DNA of 64,000 nucleotides from Saccharina japonica (lineage: Eukaryota > Sar > Phaeophyceae > Laminariales > Laminariaceae). Positions within the stretch are counted from its first letter, which is position 1. Each line of letters opens with the position of its first letter. The notes below the pieces were generated by a model that made no database searches, was not told the DNA's origin, and saw nothing but the letters and a program-made list of their open reading frames with translations. The translations under genes and the position numbers were made by a program. Shown piece after piece: positions 33,844 through 44,486 of this stretch. Location of the stretch: contig MEHQ01000657.1 of the NCBI GenBank assembly GCA_008828725.1, positions 27,597 through 91,596 on the forward strand, read 5' to 3'.

Positions 33844-34243
33844 AAAAAAACGAGCACATATTCGGAGGCACATCACGCAACAGACATGACACATGGCATA
33901 GGGGGGGGCATTGAATTCCTGCCATCGTGTGCAGAGTCGCACGCACACCTCCATCTCACAAGAAATCCGAGTCTACGGGGGAGGCAGGGGGCTTTGTGAC
34001 TTGTGACAGGGGACCATAGTAAATAGAACCAAATATTGATGTTGAAAAAAGGGACCATAGGCAGAATATTATATAGAAAGAGTCAGAATCGGAATTTCCC
34101 GCTGGTGCTAGAGGGCACTACCAGATCGTTTGATGCGTTGTAAAGGCCCCGGCAATTAAGTTTCAGCGCTTTTTTATCTCCCGTGTCTCAACTTGGGGAC
34201 GAGCCCTTGGGTCAATCGTGGACTCGCCCCCAATGGGGACCGG
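33844..34243 (+). repeat. 400-bp segment duplicated at 39168-39570
   Basis: From the A-run and CGAGCACATATTCGGAGGCA through the 148-bp block the two segments look identical. The second copy begins directly after the single N at 39167. Confidence 0.9.
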
Positions 34244-34244
34244 T
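34097..34244. repeat. conserved 148-bp block, copy 1 (possible structured RNA or regulatory element)
   Basis: Begins TCCCGCTGGTGCTAGAGGGC and ends CCCCAATGGGGACCGGT. Can fold: CTGGTGC with GCAC/CAG near the start, and TTGGGG-CGAG (34193-34203) with CTCG-CCCCAA (34223-34233). The five copies (34097, 35625, 37122, 38572, 39426) differ at only a handful of positions although the sequence between them is widely diverged. It matches no RNA gene I know. Confidence 0.75.
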
Positions 34245-34410
34245 GGTTCGGTTCCTATATTTTCCTCGCTTCTCCCTGCGTGGTCTTGGGAGCTACCAGG
34301 TATGAGACTAGCAAATGCAAAACGCGTGTTTTGGGCTTCCAAAAACCAAGCCTACGTATCTATCTGCCTCTACTTTCGTCTCGTTTTTCAGCTCCGCGGG
34401 GAATTTCGAT

Positions 34411-34596
34411 GCCGGCCGAGGGGAGCCGCTGCTGCTGTCGCCACGGCGGGATTTTCGCTGTCCGGCCCGGTAGTTCCGGCCAGAGCATGTTGTTGCCGTC
34501 GGCGGCCGACAGGGAAGGTCCGACGGCAACAACAGCTCGGGCCGGACAGCGAAAATCCCGCCGTGGCGACAGCAGCAGCGGCTCCCCTCGGCCGGC
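34411..34596. repeat. near-perfect long hairpin, 59-bp arms with nested stem
   Basis: Left arm 34411-34469 (GCCGGCCGAGGGGAGCCGCT ... GCTGTCCGGCCCG) is the exact reverse complement of 34538-34596. Inside, GTTGTTGCCGTCGG (34489-34502) pairs with CCGACGGCAACAAC (34520-34533). A transcript would form one rod of about 186 nt. Long frames run through it on both strands, as expected for a palindrome. Confidence 0.9.
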
Positions 34597-35316
34597 GAAG
34601 GGCGCCATGAAGACGGAGCCGGTGCTCACGTTCATGCCGATCCACCAGTCAAAACGCTCGATAGCCTGGCTCCCCCTGTCCTCCGCGACAGCCCATGCAC
34701 GACAAGCTAGAATTGACGAGGTAGCTGCTGCCGTCGATAACGTTTATATTAAGAAGTGCTCAACGGCATTATTATGTCACCATCGATCTCCGTAAGGTTG
34801 ACCGTGTCACCCCCCTCCCTCCCTCTGAGCAAAGGCAAACACCGTTCAAATTATATAAGTTAAGTAATAAACTACATAGTAACAAGTTCACGCCTGTTTA
34901 TCGGAAGTGCGCGAGGCTTAATAAAGGAAACCCCGATGGGGGCGCACAATTACGGGTATTCTTACCACGTCACTCACGGGGAGGTAGGTGCTTCGAGTCT
35001 TGGCTTGGTCGCAGCAGTATATCCGGTGAGCTTGGCTCGTGTGTGTGGCCGTCCTTCGTCGCCTGCTTCTGGACAAAAACACGCACAAAAAAAACACCAA
35101 ATATTCGGAGGCACACCACAAAACAGATATGATAGGTGGGAGGTTGGGGGGGGGGGGGGGGGGGCAGGAGGGGCAATTAGAAAAAAAACAAATCCTGGTG
35201 AACTTGAGGTTTTAATTAAAGACCGACTACCGAAGTCCTGCGGGCGACGCCCTTTGTCGGAGTGACAACGAGCCAGCAGACACAATGGACATGCATCATG
35301 GCCTGTCACTTGCGTA

Positions 35317-35446
35317 CGGGGGACAACGGTAAATAAGACCTACGGCATACACACACGAAAACTTAGAGTACTACTGTATATATTTACCTATTTTTACTAT
35401 TTATACAACAGTGACAATATTCGGTCGTTTTTACTATGCCCCCCCG
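35317..35446. mobile_element. MITE, family GGGGGACCATAGTAAATAGG, copy 3
   Basis: CGGGGGACAACGGTAAATAA at the left and TACTATGCCCCCCCG at the right, with an insertion of about 20 bp in the middle. Confidence 0.75.
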
Positions 35447-35624
35447 TCGGCAACTTACAGTCAGCCTAGTCACGGCTCTACTCATCAGATCTTCATTCCG
35501 AGAAAATTCGGCGAAAAGTTTTTATGGGGCTAGACTTTAAAATCAAGTGCATTTTAACCATCGTGTCGAAGAAGCTGGACTCTAGGCATACATCTAATGA
35601 AAAAAAAAAAATCGAATCAGAATA

Positions 35625-35771
35625 TCCCGCTGGTGCTAGAGGGCACTACCAGATCGTTTGATGCGTTGTAAAGGCCCCGGCAATTAAGTTTCAGCGCTGT
35701 TTATCTTCCGTGTCTCAACTTGGGGACGAGCCCTTGGGTCAATCGTGGACTCGCCCCCAATGGGGACCGGT
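35625..35771. repeat. conserved 148-bp block, copy 2
   Basis: Same boundaries as copy 1. Visible differences are GCGCTGTTTATCTTCC in place of GCGCTTTTTTATCTCC. The sequence after ACCGGT is unrelated to the other copies. Confidence 0.75.
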
Positions 35772-35940
35772 TTGGGTATGGGTTTTATTTGATCAGTAAC
35801 GAAAAAATCGGAAAAGTACAACATACTATGCCAGATGTCATTTGTAATTCAAGGTCCCGGTACAAGGGGCAATAAAAACAAGTGGTTGATTTTTTTCAGG
35901 AGCCTCGTGCCATCAAAAGCTCAAAAACATGTTGTGAATC

Positions 35941-35982
<42 letters not shown>
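35941..35982 (+). repeat. (GCAA)n microsatellite, about 10 units
   Basis: Perfect tetranucleotide run GCAAGCAAGCAAGCAAGCAA and onward. Confidence 0.97.
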
Positions 35983-36137
35983 CTTTTTCTGCACGTAATC
36001 CCTCCCCAGGAAGTACGAAACCCGCCGCTGCACAAGGCTCAACCAATTAATTTCTAGCCATAGTTTTATTTGGAAGGCGCATGATTCATCCCGACCGTCA
36101 CACAGACCAAAGATGCTTTTGCCCCTGCTTGACTCAC

Positions 36138-36359
36138 CTGTTTTTTTTCCCCCCGCCATGTACCACGATGGTTGAAGGGGTTGGCCATTTTCAATTGCCT
36201 CGTCGGCGAAATCGTGCCCGTTTCGTACCACCCGTGTGTGTGCAGTTCGTACCGGCGCCACCGGTGGCTGCTTTCGGTGGCGTTATTTAAACGCGACAGG
36301 GTGTAGGTTTCCGAAAGAGACGACACGGTGTCGAACCACTCTTCCCCCTGCGAGCTCAT
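36138..36359 (-). CDS. possible 74-codon first exon of an unknown gene
   Basis: An ATG at 36359 opens a frame beginning MSSQGEEWFDTVSSLSE, which runs 74 codons to a textbook donor (AAACAG then GTGAGTC at 36137). The sequence is Trp/Arg-rich; I recognise no domain. Support: a decayed homologue with the same ATG-GCTCGCAGG-like start, body and donor position lies upstream at 37500-38110, showing that the segment has been duplicated as a unit. Against: no downstream exon is identified, and composition is unremarkable. It lies about 760 bp downstream (minus strand) of conserved-block copy 3, which could therefore be promoter or 5' UTR. Tentative. Confidence 0.3.
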
Positions 36360-37121
36360 GACGAGAGCCAAGAACCGCCTAGCGAACAGATAAACACGAA
36401 GGAACGAAAAGTGGAATAATAAAAACTTACAGAAGTTCCGGGCAAGGGTATATAGATGCCGTACAGAACTCACAGAAATTCCGGGTACGGGTATAAATGT
36501 CGTACAGAACTTACAGAAGTTATTTATAGGGTAATACCCGGGTATGGTTTTGTAGGTACCCTACGGAACACAACCTTGAGAACATGTATATATTGCCGTT
36601 GCAGGTACAGTGTCCACAGCCGGTATATCACTTGAAACTCCAGATAGGACATGCTGCCGTTGGTTCCCTTTCCTTTTGCCCAACACTTGTAGATAAAACC
36701 GACCAGCCGCCGGGTACATAAATCCGAAGCATCTGCGTGTATTCTGAATGGTATATTTCGGACTCGAATACGTGTACATGATACCAGGCACTGTGTGAAC
36801 ATAAAATATCAACGTACCGAATGGTCGCACAAAGCTATGGGACGCCGGTTGACTCGGGCTGGTGCTCCTAGAGGTAGCCGACTACCCGGGGGTGAAAACA
36901 CCCTGGGTAAAAAAACACTACGTACCGAATGGTTGCTGCGCGAAAACACTCGTCCTGCTGTGGGATGGTGTAACTAAATAAAAGAGCAGCATTAACCCGC
37001 CTGCAAAAATATATATTACTGCGGCAAACTCTTTCATGCCACCCCACTTGTGGTCAATCTCCGAGCCGTTAAAAACGCCTCATGGGCATAGCAAACCGTA
37101 ACGTACGCCAAAAAAAAAATA

Positions 37122-37268
37122 TCCCGCTGGTGCTAGAGGGCACTACCAGATCGTTTGATGCGTTGTAAAGGCCCCGGCAATTAAGATTCAGCGCTGTTCA
37201 TCTCCCGTGTCTCAACTTGGGGACGAGCCCTTGGGTCAATCGTGGACTCGCCCCCAATGGGGACCGGT
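37122..37268. repeat. conserved 148-bp block, copy 3
   Basis: Same boundaries; differs at AAGATTCAG and GCGCTGTTCATC. Preceded by CGTACGCC and an A-run, as copy 4 is. Confidence 0.75.
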
Positions 37269-37499
37269 TCGGCGGAATGCGCCACTCGTGTTAATATTCC
37301 ATAATAACACAGAAAAAAAAAAACACGGAAAAGTTGAAAAAAAAACGAAACGAAAAAAAAGACGAATAGCCACTACCACAAAACCCCTGCCTGGCTCTGA
37401 CAATGGAAACGGGCACGACTAACACAGCTGCTCCCCGGCCGTCTGGCTCATCAGACCTAAGATGGCTGCCTTGCCCGACCCACCCTCTCACCTCTGCTG

Positions 37500-38110
37500 T
37501 TTTTTGCCCGCGAAGGTCTCCACGGTTGCGTTGATGTTGGCGACGATTGGTTGAGTTGATTAATTACCTCGTCGGCGCAATTGAACCTGTTTCGGAGCAC
37601 CCTCGACCGTAACCTCGTGACGATGTTTGTGCCGGCGCAGTCGGCAGCAACTTTCCGTTGCCACCTATATAACCCTTTCGATGTTCGACAGCAAAAAAAC
37701 GCGACGACGAGGACAGAAACAAACGATAACAGCGTCAGCCACTGGTTGGTTGGAAGACACCAAAATTTTGGTGTCCGAAGTACACCCATCCCTACTGCCT
37801 CGGACTCCTACGTCTATTGATAGTTGTAGACAGTTTTGATAATACCAGAGTTGCCATTTGTTTTCGTCGCGTTTTCTGGGTTGCATCCCTGAAGATGGAT
37901 GGGACGGCACTCCCGACTGAGGCAAACATTAATTGGAATTATAATCAAACGTTTGATTTATGTGCAGTGCAGAAGTAAAAAAGAGTTGAAAAAGGAGAAA
38001 CACCCGACGGGCTGTTGGTTTGGTTCCGAACAACATGCGTGGAACCACACTCCTCCTGCGATGACTCATGACGACGCCAAAAACCGCCTTTATTCGTACG
38101 TAGCAAAAGA
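37500..38110 (-). pseudogene. decayed duplicate of the 36138-36359 exon
   Basis: 38035-38110 resembles the exon start (ATGAGT-CATCGCAGGAGG, then GTGGTTCCACGC) with an indel. 37500-37690 resembles its body and donor (GTTCAATTGCGCCGACGAGG, then GCAGAG with GTGAGAGG). About 350 bp of unrelated sequence separates the two parts, and no frame spans them. It includes the 20-bp palindrome GACACCAAAATTTTGGTGTC at 37756-37775. Confidence 0.4.
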
Positions 38111-38142
38111 GAGGAACACGAAGAATGCAACGGTTTGCTATT

Positions 38143-38291
38143 GCGGGGGAGGCCATAGTGAATAGGGGACCAAATACAGTTGAAGAAAAATGAGGAAACA
38201 CGAAGTCTTCGGTGTGTACCGTAGGCCCTATTTTCTATTTCAAGGTGTTCGTGTGAACTGCAGGTCCCCAATTTTCACTATATTTCCCCAG
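38143..38291. mobile_element. MITE, family GGGGGACCATAGTAAATAGG, decayed
   Basis: GGGGGAGGCCATAGTGAATA at the left and CCAATTTTCACTATATTTCC at the right; the inner TACCGTAGGCCCTATTTTC block is recognisable. Confidence 0.55.
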
Positions 38292-38571
38292 AATAGTGTG
38301 CGAATAACTAAACTGCTCTTGAAGTTGGATTGCCTTGCACATTGTCGGACGACAAACGAAACAAAAATGACCCATAGGGGGGGGGGGGGGGGCATTTCGG
38401 TACAAAACACTCGATACACAAAAAGAAAAGAAAAAAAAGTAGACAAGAAAAAATAAAAAAATCTCTTCATTAAACCCTCCCTGCGCCTAATCTCCCAGCC
38501 GTAAAAAAAACCGTCATGATAATGGCAAAACGTAAATCAAGTCGTACGCAACCTACGCCAAAAAAAGAATA

Positions 38572-39166
38572 TTCCGCTGGTGCTAGAGGGCACTACCAGA
38601 TCGTTTGATGCGTTGTAAAGGCCCCGGCAATTAAGTTTCAGCGCTTTTTTATCTCCCGTGTCTCAACTTGGGGACGAGCCCTTGGGTCAATCGTGGACTC
38701 GCCCCCAATGGGGACCGGTTCAGTTCTATGAAGCAAACATAATCCGACTCTTAAGTTCAAGCCCTTTTTACTTTCAAAAACACACTTTAAATTTCGAGGT
38801 AACATATGTACGAAGATGGAAAATAATAATAATCAGAAGATCATTCATCGGAGGTAATTGCGAGTATGAAAATGGAACGGTTCATGGCCTCGTTTTTTTT
38901 TTGCAGTAATATTATTCTTGGAAAAAAAAACTGGTGAAAAACGCCCCCCTTACACACTGGAAACCCCTGGAATTTTGTTTTGTTATCAGGTGGCTTGATG
39001 AGAAGAAAGGAGTGAGGACAGCAAATGGACTGCATGAAGCTCGAGCCGAAGGTACAAACAGAAGGGAGTAGATTTTGTGCAGAGTAGGGGCTCTTGATCG
39101 TTTCTGCGTTTTTTTCTTTCGGGGTGCTTCAGAGTGATCACTGTTGAAGCTCATGCTACACACTAC
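38572..39166 (+). repeat. conserved block copy 4 plus flank, duplicated at 39426-40020
   Basis: 38572-38719 is the 148-bp block. The following 447 bp to ACACTAC are repeated at 39574-40020 without visible change. The copy ends at the single N. Confidence 0.85.
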
Positions 39167-39167
39167 N
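39167..39167. other. single N at a duplication junction
   Basis: One undetermined base exactly where the 38572-39166 segment gives way to the 33844-type segment; likely a contig join. Confidence 0.95.
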
Positions 39168-39425
39168 AAAAAAAAAAAACGAGCACATATTCGGAGGCAC
39201 ATCACGCAACAGACATGACACATGGCATAGGGGGGGGCATTGAATTCCTGCCATCGTGTGCAGAGTCGCACGCACACCTCCATCTCACAAGAAATCCGAG
39301 TCTACGGGGGAGGCAGGGGGCTTTGTGACTTGTGACAGGGGACCATAGTAAATAGAACCAAATATTGATGTTGAAAAAAGGGACCATAGGCAGAATATTA
39401 TATAGAAAGAGTCAGAATCGGAATT

Positions 39426-40020
39426 TCCCGCTGGTGCTAGAGGGCACTACCAGATCGTTTGATGCGTTGTAAAGGCCCCGGCAATTAAGTTTCAGCGCTT
39501 TTTTATCTCCCGTGTCTCAACTTGGGGACGAGCCCTTGGGTCAATCGTGGACTCGCCCCCAATGGGGACCGGTTCAGTTCTATGAAGCAAACATAATCCG
39601 ACTCTTAAGTTCAAGCCCTTTTTACTTTCAAAAACACACTTTAAATTTCGAGGTAACATATGTACGAAGATGGAAAATAATAATAATCAGAAGATCATTC
39701 ATCGGAGGTAATTGCGAGTATGAAAATGGAACGGTTCATGGCCTCGTTTTTTTTTTGCAGTAATATTATTCTTGGAAAAAAAAACTGGTGAAAAACGCCC
39801 CCCTTACACACTGGAAACCCCTGGAATTTTGTTTTGTTATCAGGTGGCTTGATGAGAAGAAAGGAGTGAGGACAGCAAATGGACTGCATGAAGCTCGAGC
39901 CGAAGGTACAAACAGAAGGGAGTAGATTTTGTGCAGAGTAGGGGCTCTTGATCGTTTCTGCGTTTTTTTCTTTCGGGGTGCTTCAGAGTGATCACTGTTG
40001 AAGCTCATGCTACACACTAC
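39426..40020 (+). repeat. conserved block copy 5 plus duplicated flank
   Basis: 39426-39573 is the 148-bp block, identical in appearance to copies 1 and 4. 39574-40020 repeats 38720-39166. Confidence 0.85.
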
Positions 40021-40580
40021 ACACTGTCGGATGGAAGGGTGGACGAACCTTCTATGAGTAGTTATTTACGCGGGGTTTGTGCTTGGCGCCTGAAGCCGAC
40101 CCGAACCCGAACCCTATGCCAGTGGTCAGCGCTGGGATGCTGTGCTTGGTAAGACTCTAGGTTGACTCGGCCGGCGTGCATGTTGATCTTGGAAAACTCT
40201 AGGGTGACTCGGGATGCTGTGGCTGGGAAATACTCCGAGTTGATTGAGCCGCGTAAAACATACCCTTTAGCCAATCAGAGTGCCTAAATAGCTACCTTAG
40301 GAAGATTTACTATCATGCTTCGTCCAGTACTGACAAGTCATCCGGTCGAGGCGTTCTTTCCTGGCACAGCATGGTACCACACCCACCGCGTACGAGTGTC
40401 ATGAATAATCTGACTCTTTTGATACAAAATAGCTGTCAAGAATACCGAGCATCCCAAAGACTTGGGTACTCTGTACTGATCGAAGGACCTCGATGTCTGT
40501 GAGAGTGTACCTACCGTCTCATACCGACAGACTTCACCATCTTTTAGGCGCTCTCAAGCGCTCGCTCCCGCATTGAATAG

Positions 40581-40728
40581 GGGATTGTCGGCCGTCGTGA
40601 ATTCCTGCTTGATACCTCGCGATCTACACAGACAGGTCGGGAAGGTCTCCAAATTCCCGCCCGTGGAATTCAGCACCACCATCTGATCGAGAGGTATCAA
40701 GCAGGAATTCACTACAGCCGGCAATCCC
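40581..40728. mobile_element. foldback/MITE-like element
   Basis: Left GGGATTGTCGGCCGTCGTGA-ATTCCTGCTTGATACCTC; right GAGGTATCAAGCAGGAATTC-ACTACAGCCGGCAATCCC: an inverted pair of about 40 bp with a 60-bp centre. Confidence 0.8.
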
Positions 40729-40821
40729 GAAAAAAAAATCTTGACTACGAAACGGAAAGCGCGAGAGCGTGAGAAAGCAAAATTCGATGAAAATCCACGA
40801 GCGTTGGGAAGGCTGAACCCT

Positions 40822-40976
40822 CTGCGCGATAAAAACCAAGGCAAGAACCGTAGTGGGGGAGGAGGGAGAGGAGCCTACTTTGTGACCCCGGATCTGAGTT
40901 ACGACTAGGGAGGGAATGAGACGGGAGTGCGAACATAATAAATGGGATGGGAAACAAACAAAAAAAAACGGTACCA
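40822..40976 (+). mobile_element. partial SINE body
   Basis: Contains AAGAACCGTAGTGGGGGAGG and GACCCCGGATCTGAGTTACG and ends in an A-run. Head and first half are missing. 40980-43079 has no recognised gene; several tetramer-rich stretches (GACTGGCTGTCG near 41430) and short frames only. Confidence 0.65.
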
Positions 40977-43079
40977 GAGCGCTTGAGTGCGCCTAGAAGG
41001 TGGTGTAGAGTCTGTTGGGAGGAGGGTGCACGCTCATGAACATCGAGGTCCTCCGAGAGGCTTCTTATTACAAATAGGAGTACAGAGTGCCGTACTCTAG
41101 TATGAACGGTTGATGCTCGGTACTTGTTATGTGTTCTTCATTTTCGAGAGCTGACTATTTTGTACCAGCAGGGTCTGATCGTATCATAAATCACTGACAT
41201 ACGAGTATACTTGATCGTGTGGCACAAGTTGGTCGGGAAGAACGAAGGAGGACTGGTTGGTATCCTTTATTTTCTAGCAGCTGATCATTTCGTTCGGGGA
41301 TGGTCTCTGAATGTTTGCCTGATCGCTTGGTGCCAAGTTGGTCGGGACTACGTGATGACATGATGACTAATGACGACAGCTGCCAAAGAAGGGCCGACTG
41401 ACTTGATTGGCTGTCGTCGATGGAGGACCGAATTTGCCTTGACTGGCTGTCGATGGACGGCGGCTGGCTGGCTACGCTGCTTGCAGTACACAGCAGTATA
41501 CAAGTCCGTGGTTTCACTGTCCGTCGAGTGGCGACGGAGTACTATTGACTGGTTGTGAAGAGAGCTTTCGTTTTTCGTTGCCGTCCTCAATCTTGACACA
41601 ACGCTTGGTACTTGGCACCGTTGCCGTTGCTAAGGCACCCGAATCACACCATGCACAGACTGGTGCTGTGGGTGAAGACAACTACAGCGGGTCCTACGTC
41701 CTACGTATATACAGCACGGGTACGTACAGCAGTAGTAGTAGAAGCTGTTGCGTAGAGGATTACAGTGCGACAACATCTAGCAGACCATCGCTCGTGTTTA
41801 CACGCACGTAGTGGTTGCTTTCGTGTTCGTGTGTGTTCTTCCGTCGACTGGGATGGCAGCCGCATCTCCACCTCCCCCCGGAGTTGCTTAGAGCATTGCA
41901 TGATACGATCGTGATGCAACATGCACGAATCTACGGTACCAAGTTACTCGTACCTTCTCTGGGGGGAAGCGCGTAGGCTGTGGCGGGGAGTAACTCCCGC
42001 CCGATGTCGTAGTAATTTGATCTGCTGCTGGAAGCCACTCCGTGCTGCTACTGCTGGGAAGACAGCGGTGGTGGTGGCGATGAGGTGGCGGTGGCGACGA
42101 TGGCGTAGCTTGCTGTAGGCGGGATCGGTATGGAGTCCCAGGGAACAGGTGGACTTCAAGCACATCGATTTCTGAGGCCGGAGAGCAGAGTTAACCCCAG
42201 CTGTATGCTAATCATCCCAAGTACCGGCTGGTCCATTCCAGCCGGCGATCGAACAACAGCGAACAACAGCATGTTGTCGTCTGGCATGTGTCTTGCGGCT
42301 ACAGGCTGCCATCGTGTGTGCGCGGTGCGCGGTGCAAGGGTGGTGGGCAACGCGCGCCGCTCTCCCACCCAAAACTCTAAACCAGCCCCTCTAGACGAAT
42401 CCTTCTGAGAAGTGTTGAACTCCCAAGATTCAAACTCCAAACGGGAATTCAAAATTGCGGAGGAAGCCACACACAGCTGCCTGTGGAACACGAGCAGGAT
42501 CGCACGCACTTCCCGCGCAGGGACATAGACAGGTGGAGTGGACGGTCACTTTCATGTCAACCATGAATCGTTTTTATCCTGATTTCCAAACATGTGGTTT
42601 GGCCGGGTGTAGGCCGGAAGTTTTTCTGCGTGCATCATGTGCAGACTTGTGGTACATCCTCATTGCTGTGGTACGACGAGCATGACGAGCGGAGAGACGA
42701 GAGTAAAAGAGCTACGAGTATGCATACGAGCCGCGAAAAATGTTGGGCACTAAAAGCTCTACAGCAGTACTGACGATTACACCATAGCCTCATGCGCCCG
42801 GGCTGCTGGTCCGAATTGCAACGTAAGGAGCTACCTGGTATAGAGTTATGGTCCCTATATTATACGTACAGTGCCCCGCGGTATGCGCTATGATACGTCT
42901 TACCTGGTCAGGTACTGCAGACTGCAGACAACATACGTAGCGGCAATCGGCACTGCTCAGCACACTGCCACACTGGCTATCTGTGCCAAGCGATTTCCGG
43001 ACAGATCCAACCCACAGGAACCATGCTCTAGGTCACGCGGATTATACGATCCATACGGGTCCCACCCAGCAACATGAGC

Positions 43080-43274
43080 TACAGCAGTACAGTATAGGAC
43101 ACCTAATATGAAACAGGAAATCTGGCCCAGGATGGATTTCTTATCTGAGAGAGGGTGCTTTCTACACTAATTTCAAGATAACGCTTTCTGAATTTATTAT
43201 TTTCCTCTAAATATCAGCCTGAATTTCTTACTATTAATAGCCTGTTTCTTATTAGGTGTCTTGTACTGCAGTAG
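43080..43274. mobile_element. MITE, TIR family TACAGCAGTACAGGACACC
   Basis: TACAGCAGTACAGTATAGGA at the left, TAGGTGTCTTGTACTGCAGTA at the right in two parts, with GAGAGAGGGTGCTTTCTACA inside. Carries CTATTAATAG at 43231-43240, absent from its sisters. Confidence 0.85.
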
Positions 43275-43470
43275 TATAATAGTAGTAGATCATATTACAA
43301 GATCGGGAGTACATCTTGAAAGGATCTAGATCATGACGTGGGCATCCATTATCTTTCCAAACTGTGCACGTAGGGTGTGTACATATGTGTCCGAAGTGAC
43401 GTACACGGAGCTACTATTAATAATGTGTATCGCCCCGATAGTCTAGTGTTCAGCTTCAAATGCTACTACT

Positions 43471-43818
43471 AGTCGGTCGCCCCGATGATCTATTAATAGT
43501 GGTACCCTCGAATGCTTCTAAGAGTTGGTGTACGGGGTTCGAACCTCATGTGGGTCGGACTTCTAGTGTAATTGAAAAAACGACTAAAAAACGGAATCAA
43601 CTGCTGAGAGCGCCTATCGTATTAGTAGCGTGGGTAGGCACAATTTGATGTGAGTCGACGAGGGAAGAGAGAGCTGAAGTCTTGTCGCGATAAAAATGCA
43701 AGGCACGAACCGTAGTGGGGGAGAAGGGCTACTTTGTCACCCCGGATCTGGGTTACGACTGGGGAGGAGAGAGAAAAGAAGGGCGAAGATAATAAAAGGG
43801 ATAAACAAAAAAAACTAC
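43471..43818 (+). mobile_element. full-length tRNA-headed SINE with extra half head
   Basis: A first partial head (GCCCCGATAGTCTAGTG) lies at 43433-43470. The complete head GGTCGCCCCGATGATC starts at about 43474; CTATTAATAG at 43490-43499 interrupts the A box relative to sister copies. B box GGGGTTCGAACCTC, link CTGCTGAGAGCGCC, body, and an A-rich tail ending near 43818 follow. Confidence 0.85.
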
Positions 43819-43844
43819 TGCTGTAGCATTGGAACCCGAGTTTA

Positions 43845-44272
43845 AATCCCACCGATATGATATTTTGACTTTACTTGCAACAGGACTTTCAACCCTTGAC
43901 AGACAGCAGATTTGCCTTGACATGCCGTGACTGACACCAAAGTACTAGGTTTTAGTCTGGAACACTTCGGCCCTACACCCTTGACAGCGCACGTTTTGCC
44001 TTGCTTGACATGTCTCCCGACATCTTTGCTTGCAAAAATAAAAAAGGAACCAATTGCTGAGAGCGCCTTCGTAGCGTGGGTAGGTGGAATTCGACGCGAG
44101 TCAGCGAGGGAAGAAAGTGCAGAAATATTCTCGCGATAAAAATTCAAGGCACGTACCGTAGTGGGGGAGGAGAAGGAGACGAGCCTACTTTATGACCCCG
44201 GATCTGCATTACGACTAGGAAGGAGACAGAAAAGAAGGGCGAATATAATAAATTGAATGGACAAAAAATAAA
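43845..44272 (+). mobile_element. SINE carrying a nested 150-bp insertion
   Basis: Starts in the tRNA-like part (ACCCGAGTTTAAATCCCACC) directly after the tail of the previous SINE, continues TTTGACTTTACTTGCAA, is interrupted at 43884-44033, and resumes after a repeated CTTGCAA with AAATAAAAAAGGAACCAATT and the normal body. CTTGCAA on both sides is the likely target duplication. Confidence 0.75.
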
Positions 44273-44486
44273 CCAACATAAAAAGCTGTACGGCACGCGC
44301 CCCACATGGTGATTGATACTCGTAATAATAGGCGCGGTAGATGACTGGCGCTTGGAATCAGCTCCCAACAATCGTCGCTTTTTCGTCGGCTATACCGTAT
44401 ATATGCAAAAGTAGTGTTTCACGCGCAAGCTGAAAGAGGGAGAGCGAAGGAGACACATTGAGAACGTATATTACGTGAAAATCACT

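Noticed and set aside
34193..34795. 200-codon frame with equivalents on the minus strand
   Set aside because: Passes through a perfect hairpin and the conserved block; palindromic composition gives open frames on both strands.
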